Shown here: positions 34,098-46,845 of the stretch, in pieces
Numbering within the stretch: position 1 is the stretch's first letter
Layout of the letters: the number at the start of each line of letters is the position of its first letter
Program-made: the position numbers and the translations under genes
Assembly: GCF_020099395.1 (NCBI RefSeq)
Contig: NZ_CP083590.1
Location: 3,410,001 to 3,474,000, forward strand
Direction of reading: 5' to 3'
From: Streptomyces mobaraensis
GTDB taxonomy: Bacteria; Actinomycetota; Actinomycetes; Streptomycetales; Streptomycetaceae
DNA: 64,000 bases
The notes under the pieces: model-generated
Told to the model about the DNA's origin: nothing
The model's database searches: none
What the model saw: only the letters and a program-made list of their open reading frames with translations

Positions 34098-35519
34098 GTG
34101 CCGGGGTTGAGAACGCGCGGCGCCCGGCTGCTCGCCGTCTGCCTGCTGTCCGTCCTGCCGCTGCTGGCCGCGGCCCTGCTGCTGTGGCACGGGACCGCGG
34201 GCAAGGGCGGCGGGCGGTCCGGCGGGAGCACCGCGCACGGCGGATCGCGCGTCGAGGCCTGGCAGCTGCTGCTCGCCCTCGCCGTGGTGGTGGCCGTCGC
34301 GCGGGGCCTCGGGACGCTGGCGAGCCGGTATCTGGCGCAGCCGCGCGTGGTCGGCGAGATGGTCTCCGGGATCGTCCTGGGCCCCTCGGTGCTCGGCCTC
34401 GTCGCCCCCCGGGCCTACGACGCCCTCTTCCCCGCCGCCCTCCACTCGTACCTCAACCTCGTCGCCCAGATCGGGCTGGCGCTCTTCATGTTCCTGATCG
34501 GCATGGAGTTCGGCGAGACCCGGCACGAGGACGCGGGCCGCACCGGCGTCGCCGTGGGGATCGTCGGCGTCTGCCTGTCGTTCGCGCTCGGCTGCGGCCT
34601 GGGGTACGCGCTGTACACGGGCTACGCCCCGGAGGGCGTCGGCTTCCTGCCGTTCACCCTCTTCCTGGGCATCACCATGAGCGTGACCGCCTTCCCCGTG
34701 CTGGCCCGGCTGCTGATGGAACGTGGCATGCTCCAGTCCCGGGCCGGCACGTACGCCATCGTGGGTGCCGCCACCGCCGACCTCGCCTGCTGGCTGCTGC
34801 TCGCGGGCCTCGTCGCGCTGCTGCGCGGCGGTTCGCCCCTGGGCGTGCTGCGCACCCTCGCGCTCACCGCGGCCTTCTTCGGCGTCATGGTGGTGCTCGT
34901 CCGCCCCGCCCTGCGCCGGATCCTGGAACGGTCCGAACGCCGGCTCGCCGACGGCGGCGTGCTCACCCTGGTCGTCCCCGGCGTCCTGCTGTCGGCGGTC
35001 GCCACCGAACTCATCGGCATCCACCTCATCTTCGGCGCCTTCCTCTTCGGCGCGATCTGCCCGAAGACGGCGCCGGCCCTGGAGAACGCCCGCGGCAAAC
35101 TCCGGGAACTCGTCACGGCCGTGCTGCTGCCCCCGTTCTTCGCCTCGGTCGGAGTGAAGACCGATCTGCTGCGGCTCGGCGAGGGCGGCGGGGCCCTGTG
35201 GATGTGGGCCGGTGTCGCCCTGCTGGTCGCCGTGGCCGGGAAGTTGGCGGGCAGCGCGGCCGCGGCGGCGCTGATGTCGGTGGAGCGCGTCGACGCCCTG
35301 CGCATCGGCGTGCTCATGAACTGCCGTGGACTGACCGAGCTGGTGATCCTCACCATCGGCCTCGACCTCGGCGTCCTGTCACCGGCGCTGTTCACCATGC
35401 TCGTCATGGTCACCCTGTGCGCCACCGTCATGACCGCGCCGCTGCTCGACCTGCTCGACCGCGCCGAGGCGCGCCGCGCCGCGCCCGCGCCCGCGAAGGC
35501 GACGGCCGTCGTCCGCTGA
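34098..35519 (+). CDS. Cation:proton antiporter (CPA2 family)
   Basis: The 473-residue membrane protein has about 12 hydrophobic segments, beginning with a signal-like helix. It carries typical antiporter stretches such as RVVGEMVSGIVLGPSVLG, GLALFMFLIGMEF and MNCRGLTELVILTIGLDLG. It resembles KefB/NapA-type exchangers, and a similar gene accompanies orthosomycin clusters. It may support ion homeostasis or self-protection, since everninomicin-type compounds can act as ionophores. GTG 34098 lies four bases after the methyltransferase stop. Confidence 0.85.
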   Translation: MPGLRTRGARLLAVCLLSVLPLLAAALLLWHGTAGKGGGRSGGSTAHGGSRVEAWQLLLALAVVVAVARGLGTLASRYLAQPRVVGEMVSGIVLGPSVLGLVAPRAYDALFPAALHSYLNLVAQIGLALFMFLIGMEFGETRHEDAGRTGVAVGIVGVCLSFALGCGLGYALYTGYAPEGVGFLPFTLFLGITMSVTAFPVLARLLMERGMLQSRAGTYAIVGAATADLACWLLLAGLVALLRGGSPLGVLRTLALTAAFFGVMVVLVRPALRRILERSERRLADGGVLTLVVPGVLLSAVATELIGIHLIFGAFLFGAICPKTAPALENARGKLRELVTAVLLPPFFASVGVKTDLLRLGEGGGALWMWAGVALLVAVAGKLAGSAAAAALMSVERVDALRIGVLMNCRGLTELVILTIGLDLGVLSPALFTMLVMVTLCATVMTAPLLDLLDRAEARRAAPAPAKATAVVR

Positions 35520-35579
35520 CCCGGCGGCCTCGCGAATTCCGGGCACGGAATGCCGGGGCCGGGTCTAGGTGATTCCTTC

Positions 35580-35608
35580 GAAAATGCCGGCGTGCCACTG
35601 ATTATGAT
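35580..35608 (+). promoter_or_regulatory. Putative promoter D (GAAAAT-N17-TATGAT)
   Basis: GAAAAT (35580-35585) and a near-consensus TATGAT (35603-35608) are spaced by 17 bases, 63 bases ahead of the KASIII-like gene. This would drive the orsellinate pair. Confidence 0.45.
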
Positions 35609-35671
35609 CGGCGCGGAATGACCTGCTGTGCGCGCCGGGTCCAGTAAACCTGAAATCAGGGAGGTGGGTTG

Positions 35672-36706
35672 GTGCAGACAGCCGACCTGTACATCGGTGC
35701 TCTCGGCGTTTTCGTACCGCCCGTGGTGAGCGTCGAATGGGCCGTGGAACGCGGCCTCTATCCGGCCGAGGAAGCCGAGGCGCACGAACTCGGCGGGGTC
35801 GCGATCGCCGGCGACATACCCCCTCCGGAAATGGCCCTGCGGGCGGCGCAGCAGGCGGTGAAACGGTGGGGCGGATCGCCGAAGGAATTCGATCTGCTGC
35901 TGTACGCGAGCACCTGGCACCAGGGCCCCGACGGCTGGCCGCCCCAGGCGTACCTCCAACGGCACCTGGTGGGCGGGGACATGCTCGCCCTGGAGATCCG
36001 GCAGGGCTGCAACGGCGTCTTCAGCGCACTGGAACTCGCCGCCGCCTACCTGCAGGCCGATCCGCGGCGCACGAGCGCGCTGATCGTCGCCGCCGACAAC
36101 TACGGGACGCCGCTGGTCGACCGGTGGCGGATGGGCCCCGGCTTCATCGGCGGCGACGCCGCCTCGGCCCTGGTGCTGACCAAGCGGCCCGGCTTCGCCC
36201 GGCTCCGCTCGCTGGCGTCCAAGGGCCTGCCGGAGATCGAGGCACTGCACCGGGGCGACGAACCGCTGTTCCCGCCGAGCATCACCCGGGGCCGGCCGAC
36301 CGACTTCAGCGCCCGCATCGGCCAGCAGTTCGCCACCCGCAGCCCCGCGTCCCTCGCGATGGCCGACATCCAGGACCACATGACGGAGATCGCCGAGCGC
36401 GCCCTGGCGGGGGCCGGCATCGGGATGACGGACGTCGCCCGCGTCTCCTTCATGAACTACTCGCGGGAAGTGGTCGAACAGCGCTGCATGGCGGCCTGGG
36501 GGCTGCCGCTGTCCCGTTCGACCTGGGAGTTCGGCCGGGGAATCGGCCACTGCGGGGCCAGCGACCACCTGCTCTCCATGGAACACCTCGTACGCACCGG
36601 TGAGCTCGCCCCCGGCGACCACGTCCTGCAACTCGCCACCGCCCCCGGCCTCGTGGTGTCCAGCGCCGTCCTCCAGGTTCTCGAATCGCCGGACTGGGAC
36701 GCATGA
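35672..36706 (+). CDS. aviN: KASIII-like orsellinate acyltransferase (AviN type)
   Basis: The 344-residue thiolase-fold protein is of the DpsC/AviN/CalO4 group. These proteins accompany iterative orsellinate synthases and transfer or assist loading of the aromatic acyl group. The likely active-site cysteine is Cys113 in RQGCNGVF, with a second motif GIGHCGASDH in the C-terminal half. GTG 35672 follows GGGAGGTG. The gene ends at a 20-bp tandem duplication that leads into the PKS gene. Confidence 0.85.
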   Translation: MQTADLYIGALGVFVPPVVSVEWAVERGLYPAEEAEAHELGGVAIAGDIPPPEMALRAAQQAVKRWGGSPKEFDLLLYASTWHQGPDGWPPQAYLQRHLVGGDMLALEIRQGCNGVFSALELAAAYLQADPRRTSALIVAADNYGTPLVDRWRMGPGFIGGDAASALVLTKRPGFARLRSLASKGLPEIEALHRGDEPLFPPSITRGRPTDFSARIGQQFATRSPASLAMADIQDHMTEIAERALAGAGIGMTDVARVSFMNYSREVVEQRCMAAWGLPLSRSTWEFGRGIGHCGASDHLLSMEHLVRTGELAPGDHVLQLATAPGLVVSSAVLQVLESPDWDA

Positions 36707-36722
36707 CGCCGGGCTGGGACGC

Positions 36723-36728
<6 letters not shown>
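36689..36728 (+). repeat. 20-bp tandem duplication at the aviN/aviM junction
   Basis: CCGGACTGGGACGCATGACG (36689-36708) and CCGGGCTGGGACGCATGACG (36709-36728) are adjacent and differ at one base. The first copy holds the aviN stop and an ATG (36703) for a 7-codon mini-frame. The second copy holds that frame's stop and the true PKS start (36723). Confidence 0.9.
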
Positions 36729-40577
<3,849 letters not shown>

Positions 40578-40656
40578 TTCACGAACGGTGCGGCGCGTGT
40601 CCGCACGGGACGGCGGCGGGGTGAATATCCCGCCGCCGGCGGCCCGGAAACCTAGG

Positions 40657-40684
40657 GAAAACCCGAAGGACACGCCACTACGAT
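40657..40684 (+). promoter_or_regulatory. Putative promoter C (GAAAAC-N16-TACGAT)
   Basis: GAAAAC (40657-40662) within CTAGGGAAAACCC, then TACGAT (40679-40684) after 16 bases, lies 84 bases before the dTDP-glucose synthase ATG. TACGATCG is shared with site B and CTAGGGAAAA with site A. Confidence 0.45.
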
Positions 40685-40768
40685 CGTTCTTGAGCGGAGA
40701 AAGCCAATGCCACCTGGAGTTCCCTTGAAACGAGTCGAGCCAACGACGCTGATCGTAAGGTGCGGGAT

Positions 40769-41836
40769 ATGAAGGCGCTCATATTGGTGGGCGGGGTCGG
40801 TTCGAGATTGCGGCCGATCACGCACACCTCGGCCAAACAGCTGATTCCGGTGGCCAATATCCCCGTTCTCTCCTATGTGCTGAATTCCATCAAGGAGGCC
40901 GGGATAACCGAGGTCGGAATGGTCGTCGGGGCCACCGCCACGGAGATCCGGGCCGCCGTGGGGGACGGCGCGCGGTTCGGGCTGAACGTCACCTACCTCC
41001 AGCAGGACGCCCCGCGCGGGCTGGCCGACGCCGTGCTCATCTCCCGTGACTTCCTCGGCGACGACGACTTCGTCATGTACCTCGGCGACAACTACGTCGT
41101 GGACGGCATCGTCGACTTCGTCGAGGACTTCCGCCGCGACAAGGCCGCCGCACAGGTCATGCTCGCCCGCGTCGACGACCCCCGCCGGTTCGGCGTGGCC
41201 GAACTCGACGTCGACGGCCGGGTGACCGCCGTCGTCGAGAAGCCCCAGGACCCGCGGAGCGACCTGGCGATCGTCGGCGTCTACGCCTTCAGTCCGCTGG
41301 TGCACCAGGCCGTGGCCGGCATCAAGCCCTCCTGGCGCGACGAGCTGGAGATCACCGACGCGGTGCAGTGGCTGGTGGACCAGGGGCACCGGGTCGGCTC
41401 CACGGTCATCGACCGCTACTGGAAGGACATCGCCGGCGTCGACGACGTCCTGGAGATGAACCGCCACGTGCTGGAGACCGTCGAGGGCCGCGTCGACGGC
41501 GAGGTGGACGAGGCCAGCGAGCTCGTCGGCCGCGTCGTGGTGGAGGCCGGGGCGAAGATCACCGGCTCCCGCATCGTCGGACCCGCCGTCATCGGCCCGG
41601 ACACCGTGGTGCAGGACTCCTACGTCGGCCCCTTCACCTCCATCGACGGCAACTGCCGGATCGCGCACAGCGAGATCCAGTACTCCATCGTCCTGCGCGG
41701 CGCCTCCATCGAGGGAGTCGCCCGGGTCGAGGACTCGGTCATCGGCCGCGAGACCGAGGTGAACGCCGCCCCCCGGACGTCGACCGCGCACCGCCTGGTG
41801 CTGGGGGACCACAGCCGGGTCCGGGTCGGCTCTTGA
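40769..41836 (+). CDS. rmlA: dTDP-glucose synthase (long-form RmlA, AviD type)
   Basis: The 355-residue nucleotidyltransferase has the N-terminal GGVGSRLRPITHTSAKQLIP signature. A C-terminal left-handed beta-helix region (about residues 245-355) is typical of the long actinomycete form. It makes dTDP-glucose from glucose-1-phosphate, the entry to all 6-deoxyhexoses here. It directly follows the orsellinate synthase and precedes the 4,6-dehydratase, the aviM-D-E neighbourhood known from the avilamycin cluster. Confidence 0.93.
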   Translation: MKALILVGGVGSRLRPITHTSAKQLIPVANIPVLSYVLNSIKEAGITEVGMVVGATATEIRAAVGDGARFGLNVTYLQQDAPRGLADAVLISRDFLGDDDFVMYLGDNYVVDGIVDFVEDFRRDKAAAQVMLARVDDPRRFGVAELDVDGRVTAVVEKPQDPRSDLAIVGVYAFSPLVHQAVAGIKPSWRDELEITDAVQWLVDQGHRVGSTVIDRYWKDIAGVDDVLEMNRHVLETVEGRVDGEVDEASELVGRVVVEAGAKITGSRIVGPAVIGPDTVVQDSYVGPFTSIDGNCRIAHSEIQYSIVLRGASIEGVARVEDSVIGRETEVNAAPRTSTAHRLVLGDHSRVRVGS

Positions 41837-41865
41837 GCGGGCTTGTGGAAGCGGGGGACGCGACG

Positions 41866-42918
41866 GTGAACACGGGCAGTGCGGACGAGCGGGACGGCGG
41901 CACGGGCGCCGAGCGGGGACGGAACGTCCTCGTCATCGGCGGGGCGGGCTTCATCGGCTCCCACTACGTGCGCGAGCTGATCCGGGACGGCGGCCCGGCG
42001 CGGGTGACCGTGCTGGACAAGCTGACCTACGCCGGGAACCAGGCGAACCTGGCCCCGGTCGAGGGCCGGTACACCTTCGTCCACGGCGACATCTGCGACA
42101 CCCGGCTGCTCGCCGAGGTCGTCCCCGGCCACGACCTGGTGGTCAACTTCGCGGCGGAGTCGCACGTCGACCGGTCGATCGCCGACGCGGCCCCCTTCAT
42201 CCGCACCAACGTGCTGGGCGTCCAGGCCCTGATGCAGGTGTGCATGGAGGCCGGGACGCGCAGGATCGTGCAGGTCTCCACCGACGAGGTGTACGGCAGC
42301 ATCGAGACCGGCTCCTGGGACGAGGACGCGCTGATCGCGCCCAACTCGCCCTACGCGGCGTCGAAGGCGGGCGGCGACATGGTCGCCCTGGCCTACGCCC
42401 GCACCCACGGGCTGCCGGTGAGCGTGACGCGGTGCGGCAACAACTACGGGCCCTACCAGTTCCCGGAGAAGGTCGTCCCGCTGTTCACCACCCGGCTGCT
42501 GGACGGGCAGGACATCCCGCTGTACGGCGACGGCGGCAACGTCCGCGACTGGGTGCACGTCTCCGACCACGTGCGCGGCATCCGGCTGGTCGCCGAGCGC
42601 GGTCTGCCGGGGCAGGTCTACCACATCGCCGGCACGGCCGAGTTGACCAATCTGGAGCTCACGCGGCACCTGCTGGGCGCGCTCGGCGCCGACTGGGACC
42701 GGGTGGAGCGCGTCGCCGACCGCAAGGGCCACGACCGCCGCTACTCGCTCTCCGACGCCCGGCTCCGCGCGCTCGGCTACACGCCGCGGGTCCCCTTCGA
42801 GCAGGGCCTCGCCGACACCGTGCGCTGGTACGCCGAGAACCGGGACTGGTGGGAGCCGCTCAACCAGCGCGCGCGGTCCGAGGCCGCGGTGCCGGCCGTC
42901 GCCGGCCGGTCCGCTTAA
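41866..42918 (+). CDS. rmlB: dTDP-glucose 4,6-dehydratase (AviE/RmlB type)
   Basis: The 350-residue protein has the cofactor motif GGAGFIGSHYV, the active-site STDEVYG, and the Tyr-Lys pair in SPYAASKAG. It also has the RCGNNYGPYQFPEK block, diagnostic of RmlB. It forms dTDP-4-keto-6-deoxyglucose. Starts GTG 41866, GTG 41845 and TTG 41833 are all in frame; 41866 has GGGGGAC upstream and gives the usual N-terminal length. Confidence 0.93.
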   Translation: MNTGSADERDGGTGAERGRNVLVIGGAGFIGSHYVRELIRDGGPARVTVLDKLTYAGNQANLAPVEGRYTFVHGDICDTRLLAEVVPGHDLVVNFAAESHVDRSIADAAPFIRTNVLGVQALMQVCMEAGTRRIVQVSTDEVYGSIETGSWDEDALIAPNSPYAASKAGGDMVALAYARTHGLPVSVTRCGNNYGPYQFPEKVVPLFTTRLLDGQDIPLYGDGGNVRDWVHVSDHVRGIRLVAERGLPGQVYHIAGTAELTNLELTRHLLGALGADWDRVERVADRKGHDRRYSLSDARLRALGYTPRVPFEQGLADTVRWYAENRDWWEPLNQRARSEAAVPAVAGRSA

Positions 42919-42981
42919 CAGCCGCCGCCCCCCCTTCCCTGACCCCATCCCCCTTTTTCGCGTGACATCCAGGAGTTTTCG

Positions 42982-44010
42982 ATGGCGCACTGTCTGGTGA
43001 CCGGCGGAGCCGGCTTCATCGGCTCGCACGTGGCGGAGGCCCTGCTCGGCCTCGGGCACCGGGTGTCGGTCCTCGACGACCTCAGCGGCGGCAGCGCCGA
43101 GCGCGTACCCGACGGCGCGGAGCTGTTCGTCGGCTCGGTGACCGACGCGGAGCTGGTCGACAAGCTCTTCGCGGAGCAGCGGTTCGACCGCGTCTTCCAC
43201 TTCGCGGCGTTCGCCGCCGAGGCCATCAGCCACTCGGTGAAGAGCCTCAACTACGGCACCAACGTCATGGGCAGCGTGAACCTCATCAACGCCGCCCTGC
43301 ACCACGGGGTCTCCTTCTTCTGCTTCGCGTCCTCGGTCGCGGTGTACGGCCACGGCGAGACCCCGATGCGGGAGTCGTCGATCCCGGTCCCGGCCGACAG
43401 CTACGGCAACGCCAAGCTCACGGTCGAGCGCGAGCTGGAAACGACCATGCGCACCCAGGGCCTGCCCTTCACGGCGTTCCGTATGCACAACGTGTACGGC
43501 GAGTGGCAGAACATGCGCGACCCGTACCGCAACGCGGTCGCCATCTTCTTCAACCAGATCCTGCGCGGGGAGCCGATCTCCGTGTACGGCGACGGCGGCC
43601 AGGTCCGGGCGTTCAGCTATGTGAAGGACATCGTGGACGTCATCGTCCGCGCCCCCGAGACCGAGGCGGCCTGGGGCCGGGCCTTCAACGTCGGTTCGTC
43701 CCGCACCAACACCGTGCTGGAGCTCGCCCAGGCCGTGCGCCGGGCGGCCGGCACCCCCGACCACCCCATCGCGCACCTGCCCGCCCGGGACGAGGTGATG
43801 GTCGCCTACACCGCCACCGACGAGGCCCGCGAGGTCTTCGGCGACTGGGCGGACACCCCGTTGGCGGACGGGCTCGCCCGGACCGCCGCCTGGGCCGCCT
43901 CCGTCGGCCCCGCCGAGCTGAGCCCCTCGTTCGCCCTCGAGATCGGCGGGGAGCACGTCCCGGAGTGGGCGCGGTGCGTGGCCGACCGGCTGAGCGCCGC
44001 CGACCGCTGA
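42982..44010 (+). CDS. NAD-dependent nucleotide-sugar epimerase (GalE-like) 2
   Basis: The 342-residue extended SDR has CLVTGGAGFIGSHVAEAL, the serine strand FASSVAVYG, and a tyrosine-lysine set in SYGNAKLTVE. RMHNVYGEWQNMRDPYRN is typical of UDP-glucose/galactose 4-epimerase-like enzymes. It probably supplies a galactose- or mannose-configured residue. The ATG follows CAGGAG after a 63-base gap. Confidence 0.85.
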   Translation: MAHCLVTGGAGFIGSHVAEALLGLGHRVSVLDDLSGGSAERVPDGAELFVGSVTDAELVDKLFAEQRFDRVFHFAAFAAEAISHSVKSLNYGTNVMGSVNLINAALHHGVSFFCFASSVAVYGHGETPMRESSIPVPADSYGNAKLTVERELETTMRTQGLPFTAFRMHNVYGEWQNMRDPYRNAVAIFFNQILRGEPISVYGDGGQVRAFSYVKDIVDVIVRAPETEAAWGRAFNVGSSRTNTVLELAQAVRRAAGTPDHPIAHLPARDEVMVAYTATDEAREVFGDWADTPLADGLARTAAWAASVGPAELSPSFALEIGGEHVPEWARCVADRLSAADR

Positions 44011-44069
44011 ACACCCCTGCCCCAGCCCGCCCCGCGCCGCAACGCACCTGATAGTGGAGGAACACCGCA

Positions 44070-44786
44070 GTGAACGACCTTGAGATCCAGCGTCGGGTGA
44101 CCGAACTCAAGCCGTGGGTGGGCGACTTCGTCTACAACGGGGTCCGGTACGCCACCGCGTCCACCCGCGACTACCTGCTGAGCCAGCCGCCGCAGGACCG
44201 TGCCGACGCCTTCTTCCGCGCGTTCCCGCAGGCCAAGCGCGTCCTGGAGCTCGGCGCGCTGGAAGGCGCGGACACCCTCGCCCTGGCCGGGCAGGACGGC
44301 GTCGAGATCCTCGCCCTGGAGGGCCGCGAGGAGAACCTGCGCCGCGCCGAGTTCGTCATGGAGCTGCACGGCGTCTCCAACGTCGAACTGCGCCTCGCCG
44401 ACGTCGAGACGATGGACTTCGCCGCCCTCGGCCACTTCGACGCCACGCTGTGCGCGGGCCTCCTCTACCACGTGCAGCGCCCCTGGGAGCTGCTCGCGGA
44501 CATCGGCTCCGTCTCCGACTGCCTCTACCTCTCCACCCACTACTGGGGCAGCTCGGAGGGCCTGGACGTCGTCGACGGCTACGCGTTCCACCCCGTCCGC
44601 GAGGACCACCCCGAGCCGCAGGCCCGCGGCCTCAGCGTCGACGTGCGCTGGCTGGACCGGCCGTCGCTGATGCGCGCCCTGGAGCAGGCGGGCTTCACCG
44701 ACGTCGAGGTCCTCCAGGAGCGGGTCACCCCCGAGGTCTGCAACATCGTCGCGGCCGCCCGCAAGCCCGGCGTCGCCCGCCCGTGA
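44070..44786 (+). CDS. SAM-dependent sugar O-methyltransferase (a)
   Basis: The 238-residue class I methyltransferase has the SAM motif RVLELGALEGADTLAL, the acidic ALEGREENLRRAEF loop and CAGLLYHVQRPWELL. It resembles methyltransferases acting on deoxysugars in avilamycin-like clusters (AviG-type). The exact hydroxyl cannot be inferred. It starts with GTG after GGAGGA and is followed 47 bases later by an oxygenase gene. Confidence 0.82.
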   Translation: MNDLEIQRRVTELKPWVGDFVYNGVRYATASTRDYLLSQPPQDRADAFFRAFPQAKRVLELGALEGADTLALAGQDGVEILALEGREENLRRAEFVMELHGVSNVELRLADVETMDFAALGHFDATLCAGLLYHVQRPWELLADIGSVSDCLYLSTHYWGSSEGLDVVDGYAFHPVREDHPEPQARGLSVDVRWLDRPSLMRALEQAGFTDVEVLQERVTPEVCNIVAAARKPGVARP

Positions 44787-44833
44787 CGCGAGGAGGACGA
44801 GGCGAGGACGGAGCGAAAGGAGCGGATGACCCC

Positions 44834-45505
44834 ATGACCACGGCGACCCACGACCGCGCCGCGGCGATCGAGCGGTTCCTGCGGGACGGCTTCGCGAACG
44901 CGGGCCCGGTCCTCGAACCGGACGCGATCGCCCGCCTCAAGGCGGGAGCCGAGCGGCTCATCGCCCGCTTCACCGACGAGGGCCTGCGCTCCGACGACTA
45001 CTGGAACTTCCCCGTCGAGGGCGACGAGCGCCCCGTCCTCTACCGCGTGCACAACCTGGAGAAGCAGGACTGGGCCCCGGAGCGGGACCTTCTGCACCGG
45101 GAGGAACTGGCCGCGCTCGCCGCCGCGTTCGTCGACGGCCCGGTCGTCCCCACCGCGTACGCGCTCGTCCTCAAGGAGCCGTACCGGGCCGCCGAGGTGC
45201 CCTGGCACCGCGACCGCGTCAACGTCGGCCCGCGCACGGTCTGCAACCTGAGCATCTGCCTGGACGACGCGAGCCCGGAGAACGGCTGTCTGACGGCGGT
45301 CCCGGGGTCGCACCTGCTCCCCGACGACGCGGTGGTGGCGGAGGTCCGCGCCGCCGGGCCCGTCGCCCACGTCCCGGTGAGCCAGGGCGACGTGGTGGTG
45401 CACGACGTGCGGCTCGTCCACGGTTCCGGCCCGAACGCCGGCGGCCGCTGGCGGCGGACCATCGTCATCGAGTACGCCGACCCGGCCGCACCGCCGGCGC
45501 CCTGA
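44834..45505 (+). CDS. Fe(II)/2-oxoglutarate oxygenase, phytanoyl-CoA type (a)
   Basis: The 223-residue cupin-fold oxygenase has the iron-binding His125-x-Asp127 (WHRDRV) and a distal His196 (LVHGSG), followed by an Arg-rich 2-oxoglutarate segment (RWRRTIVIEY). This group (AviO, EvdO, HygX) forms the spiro-orthoester bonds of orthosomycins by oxidative C-O closure. It is one of four such genes in the window. Confidence 0.88.
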   Translation: MTTATHDRAAAIERFLRDGFANAGPVLEPDAIARLKAGAERLIARFTDEGLRSDDYWNFPVEGDERPVLYRVHNLEKQDWAPERDLLHREELAALAAAFVDGPVVPTAYALVLKEPYRAAEVPWHRDRVNVGPRTVCNLSICLDDASPENGCLTAVPGSHLLPDDAVVAEVRAAGPVAHVPVSQGDVVVHDVRLVHGSGPNAGGRWRRTIVIEYADPAAPPAP

Positions 45506-45552
45506 GCCGCAGGCCAGGCAGACATCGAACGGCAGGTCAGGGAGTCTTTCGG

Positions 45553-46845
45553 ATGAGGATTATGTTCACCGCCTCGAACTGGGCGGGACATTACATGTGC
45601 ATGGTGCCCCTGGCCTGGGCGCTGCGCGGCGCGGGGCACGAGATCCGGGTGGCGTGCCCGCCGTCGCAGGTGCGCGGGGTCGCCGCGGCCGGCCTGATGC
45701 CGGTCCCGGTGCTCGACGCGCCGGACATGATGGAGAGCGCGCGGCTGGCGTTCTACGTGCAGGCCATGTACACGCCGCCGCAGTCCGGCCCGCGGCCGCT
45801 GCCGCTGCACCCGTTCACCGGGGAGCCGATGGAGTCGCTCAACGACTTCGACGCCTCCGACCTGCGGGACTTCTGGCAGAAGTCGATCGACGCGGTGCAG
45901 CGCAGCTACGACAACGCGGTGAGCTTCGGCGACCACTGGAAGCCCGACCTGGTGGTGCACGACATCATGGCGGTCGAGGGCGCGCTGGTCGCCGCGCTCC
46001 GGGGCGTGCCCAGCGTCTACGTCTCCCCCGGGTTCATCGGGACCGTGGAGACCGAGCCGGGGCTCGACCTCGTCTCGGCGGACCCGCTGTCGTGCTTCGA
46101 GAAGTACGGGGTCGACTGGGGCCGCGACCGGATCCGGTACGCGGTGGACCCCTCGCCGGACTCGGCGATCCCGCCGCTCGGCGACGCGCTGCGGCTGCCG
46201 ATGCGCTACGTGCCCTACAACGGCGCGCAGAGCGCCGACCCTTGGCAGCTCGGGCCGGTGCGCGGCAAGCGCGTCTGCGTGGTCTGGGGCAACTCGGCGT
46301 CGGGCATCTTCGGCTCCGACGTCCCGGCGCTGCGGCACGCCATCGACGCGGCGGTGCGGCAGGGCGCGGAGGTCGTGCTCACGGCGCCGCCGGAGCAGGT
46401 GGAGCAGCTCGGTTCGCTGCCCGACGGCGTCCGGGTGCTGCGCAACTGCCCGCTGGAGCTGATCCTTCCGTACTGCGACCTGCTGATCCACCACGGCAGC
46501 GCCAACTGCTACATGAACGGCATCGTGGCGGGGATCCCCCAGCTCTCCCTCGCCCTCAACTACGACACGCTGGTCTGCGGCCGGCGCGTCGACCCCACCG
46601 GCGCGACGGTGACCCTCTCCGGCCTGGAGGCCACCGCCGAGAAGATCGACGAGGCGCTGCGCGGCGTGCTGTTCGACCACCGCTACCGCCTGGCGGCGGA
46701 GAAGCTGCGGGACGGCGTCGAGCGGGCGCCCTCGCCCGCCGTGATCGCCGGACTGCTGGAACGCCTGGTGGCCGACGGCGGACTGGCGGCGGAGGACGTC
46801 GCCGAGGCCGTGGGGAAAGCCAACGAGCTGCGGAGGGTCGCGTGA
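45553..46845 (+). CDS. Glycosyltransferase, EryCIII/DesVII-like GT1
   Basis: The 430-residue GT-B protein has the N-terminal MFTASNWAGHYMCMVPLAWAL, the ALRGAGHEIRV strand, and the donor-site motif HHGSANCYMNG with a following GIPQL. This corresponds to macrolide and deoxysugar transferases. It should transfer a 6-deoxyhexose, plausibly onto the orsellinate cap or between early sugars. The ATG follows CAGGGAGTC, and the stop overlaps the UDP-glucuronate decarboxylase gene. Confidence 0.85.
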   Translation: MRIMFTASNWAGHYMCMVPLAWALRGAGHEIRVACPPSQVRGVAAAGLMPVPVLDAPDMMESARLAFYVQAMYTPPQSGPRPLPLHPFTGEPMESLNDFDASDLRDFWQKSIDAVQRSYDNAVSFGDHWKPDLVVHDIMAVEGALVAALRGVPSVYVSPGFIGTVETEPGLDLVSADPLSCFEKYGVDWGRDRIRYAVDPSPDSAIPPLGDALRLPMRYVPYNGAQSADPWQLGPVRGKRVCVVWGNSASGIFGSDVPALRHAIDAAVRQGAEVVLTAPPEQVEQLGSLPDGVRVLRNCPLELILPYCDLLIHHGSANCYMNGIVAGIPQLSLALNYDTLVCGRRVDPTGATVTLSGLEATAEKIDEALRGVLFDHRYRLAAEKLRDGVERAPSPAVIAGLLERLVADGGLAAEDVAEAVGKANELRRVA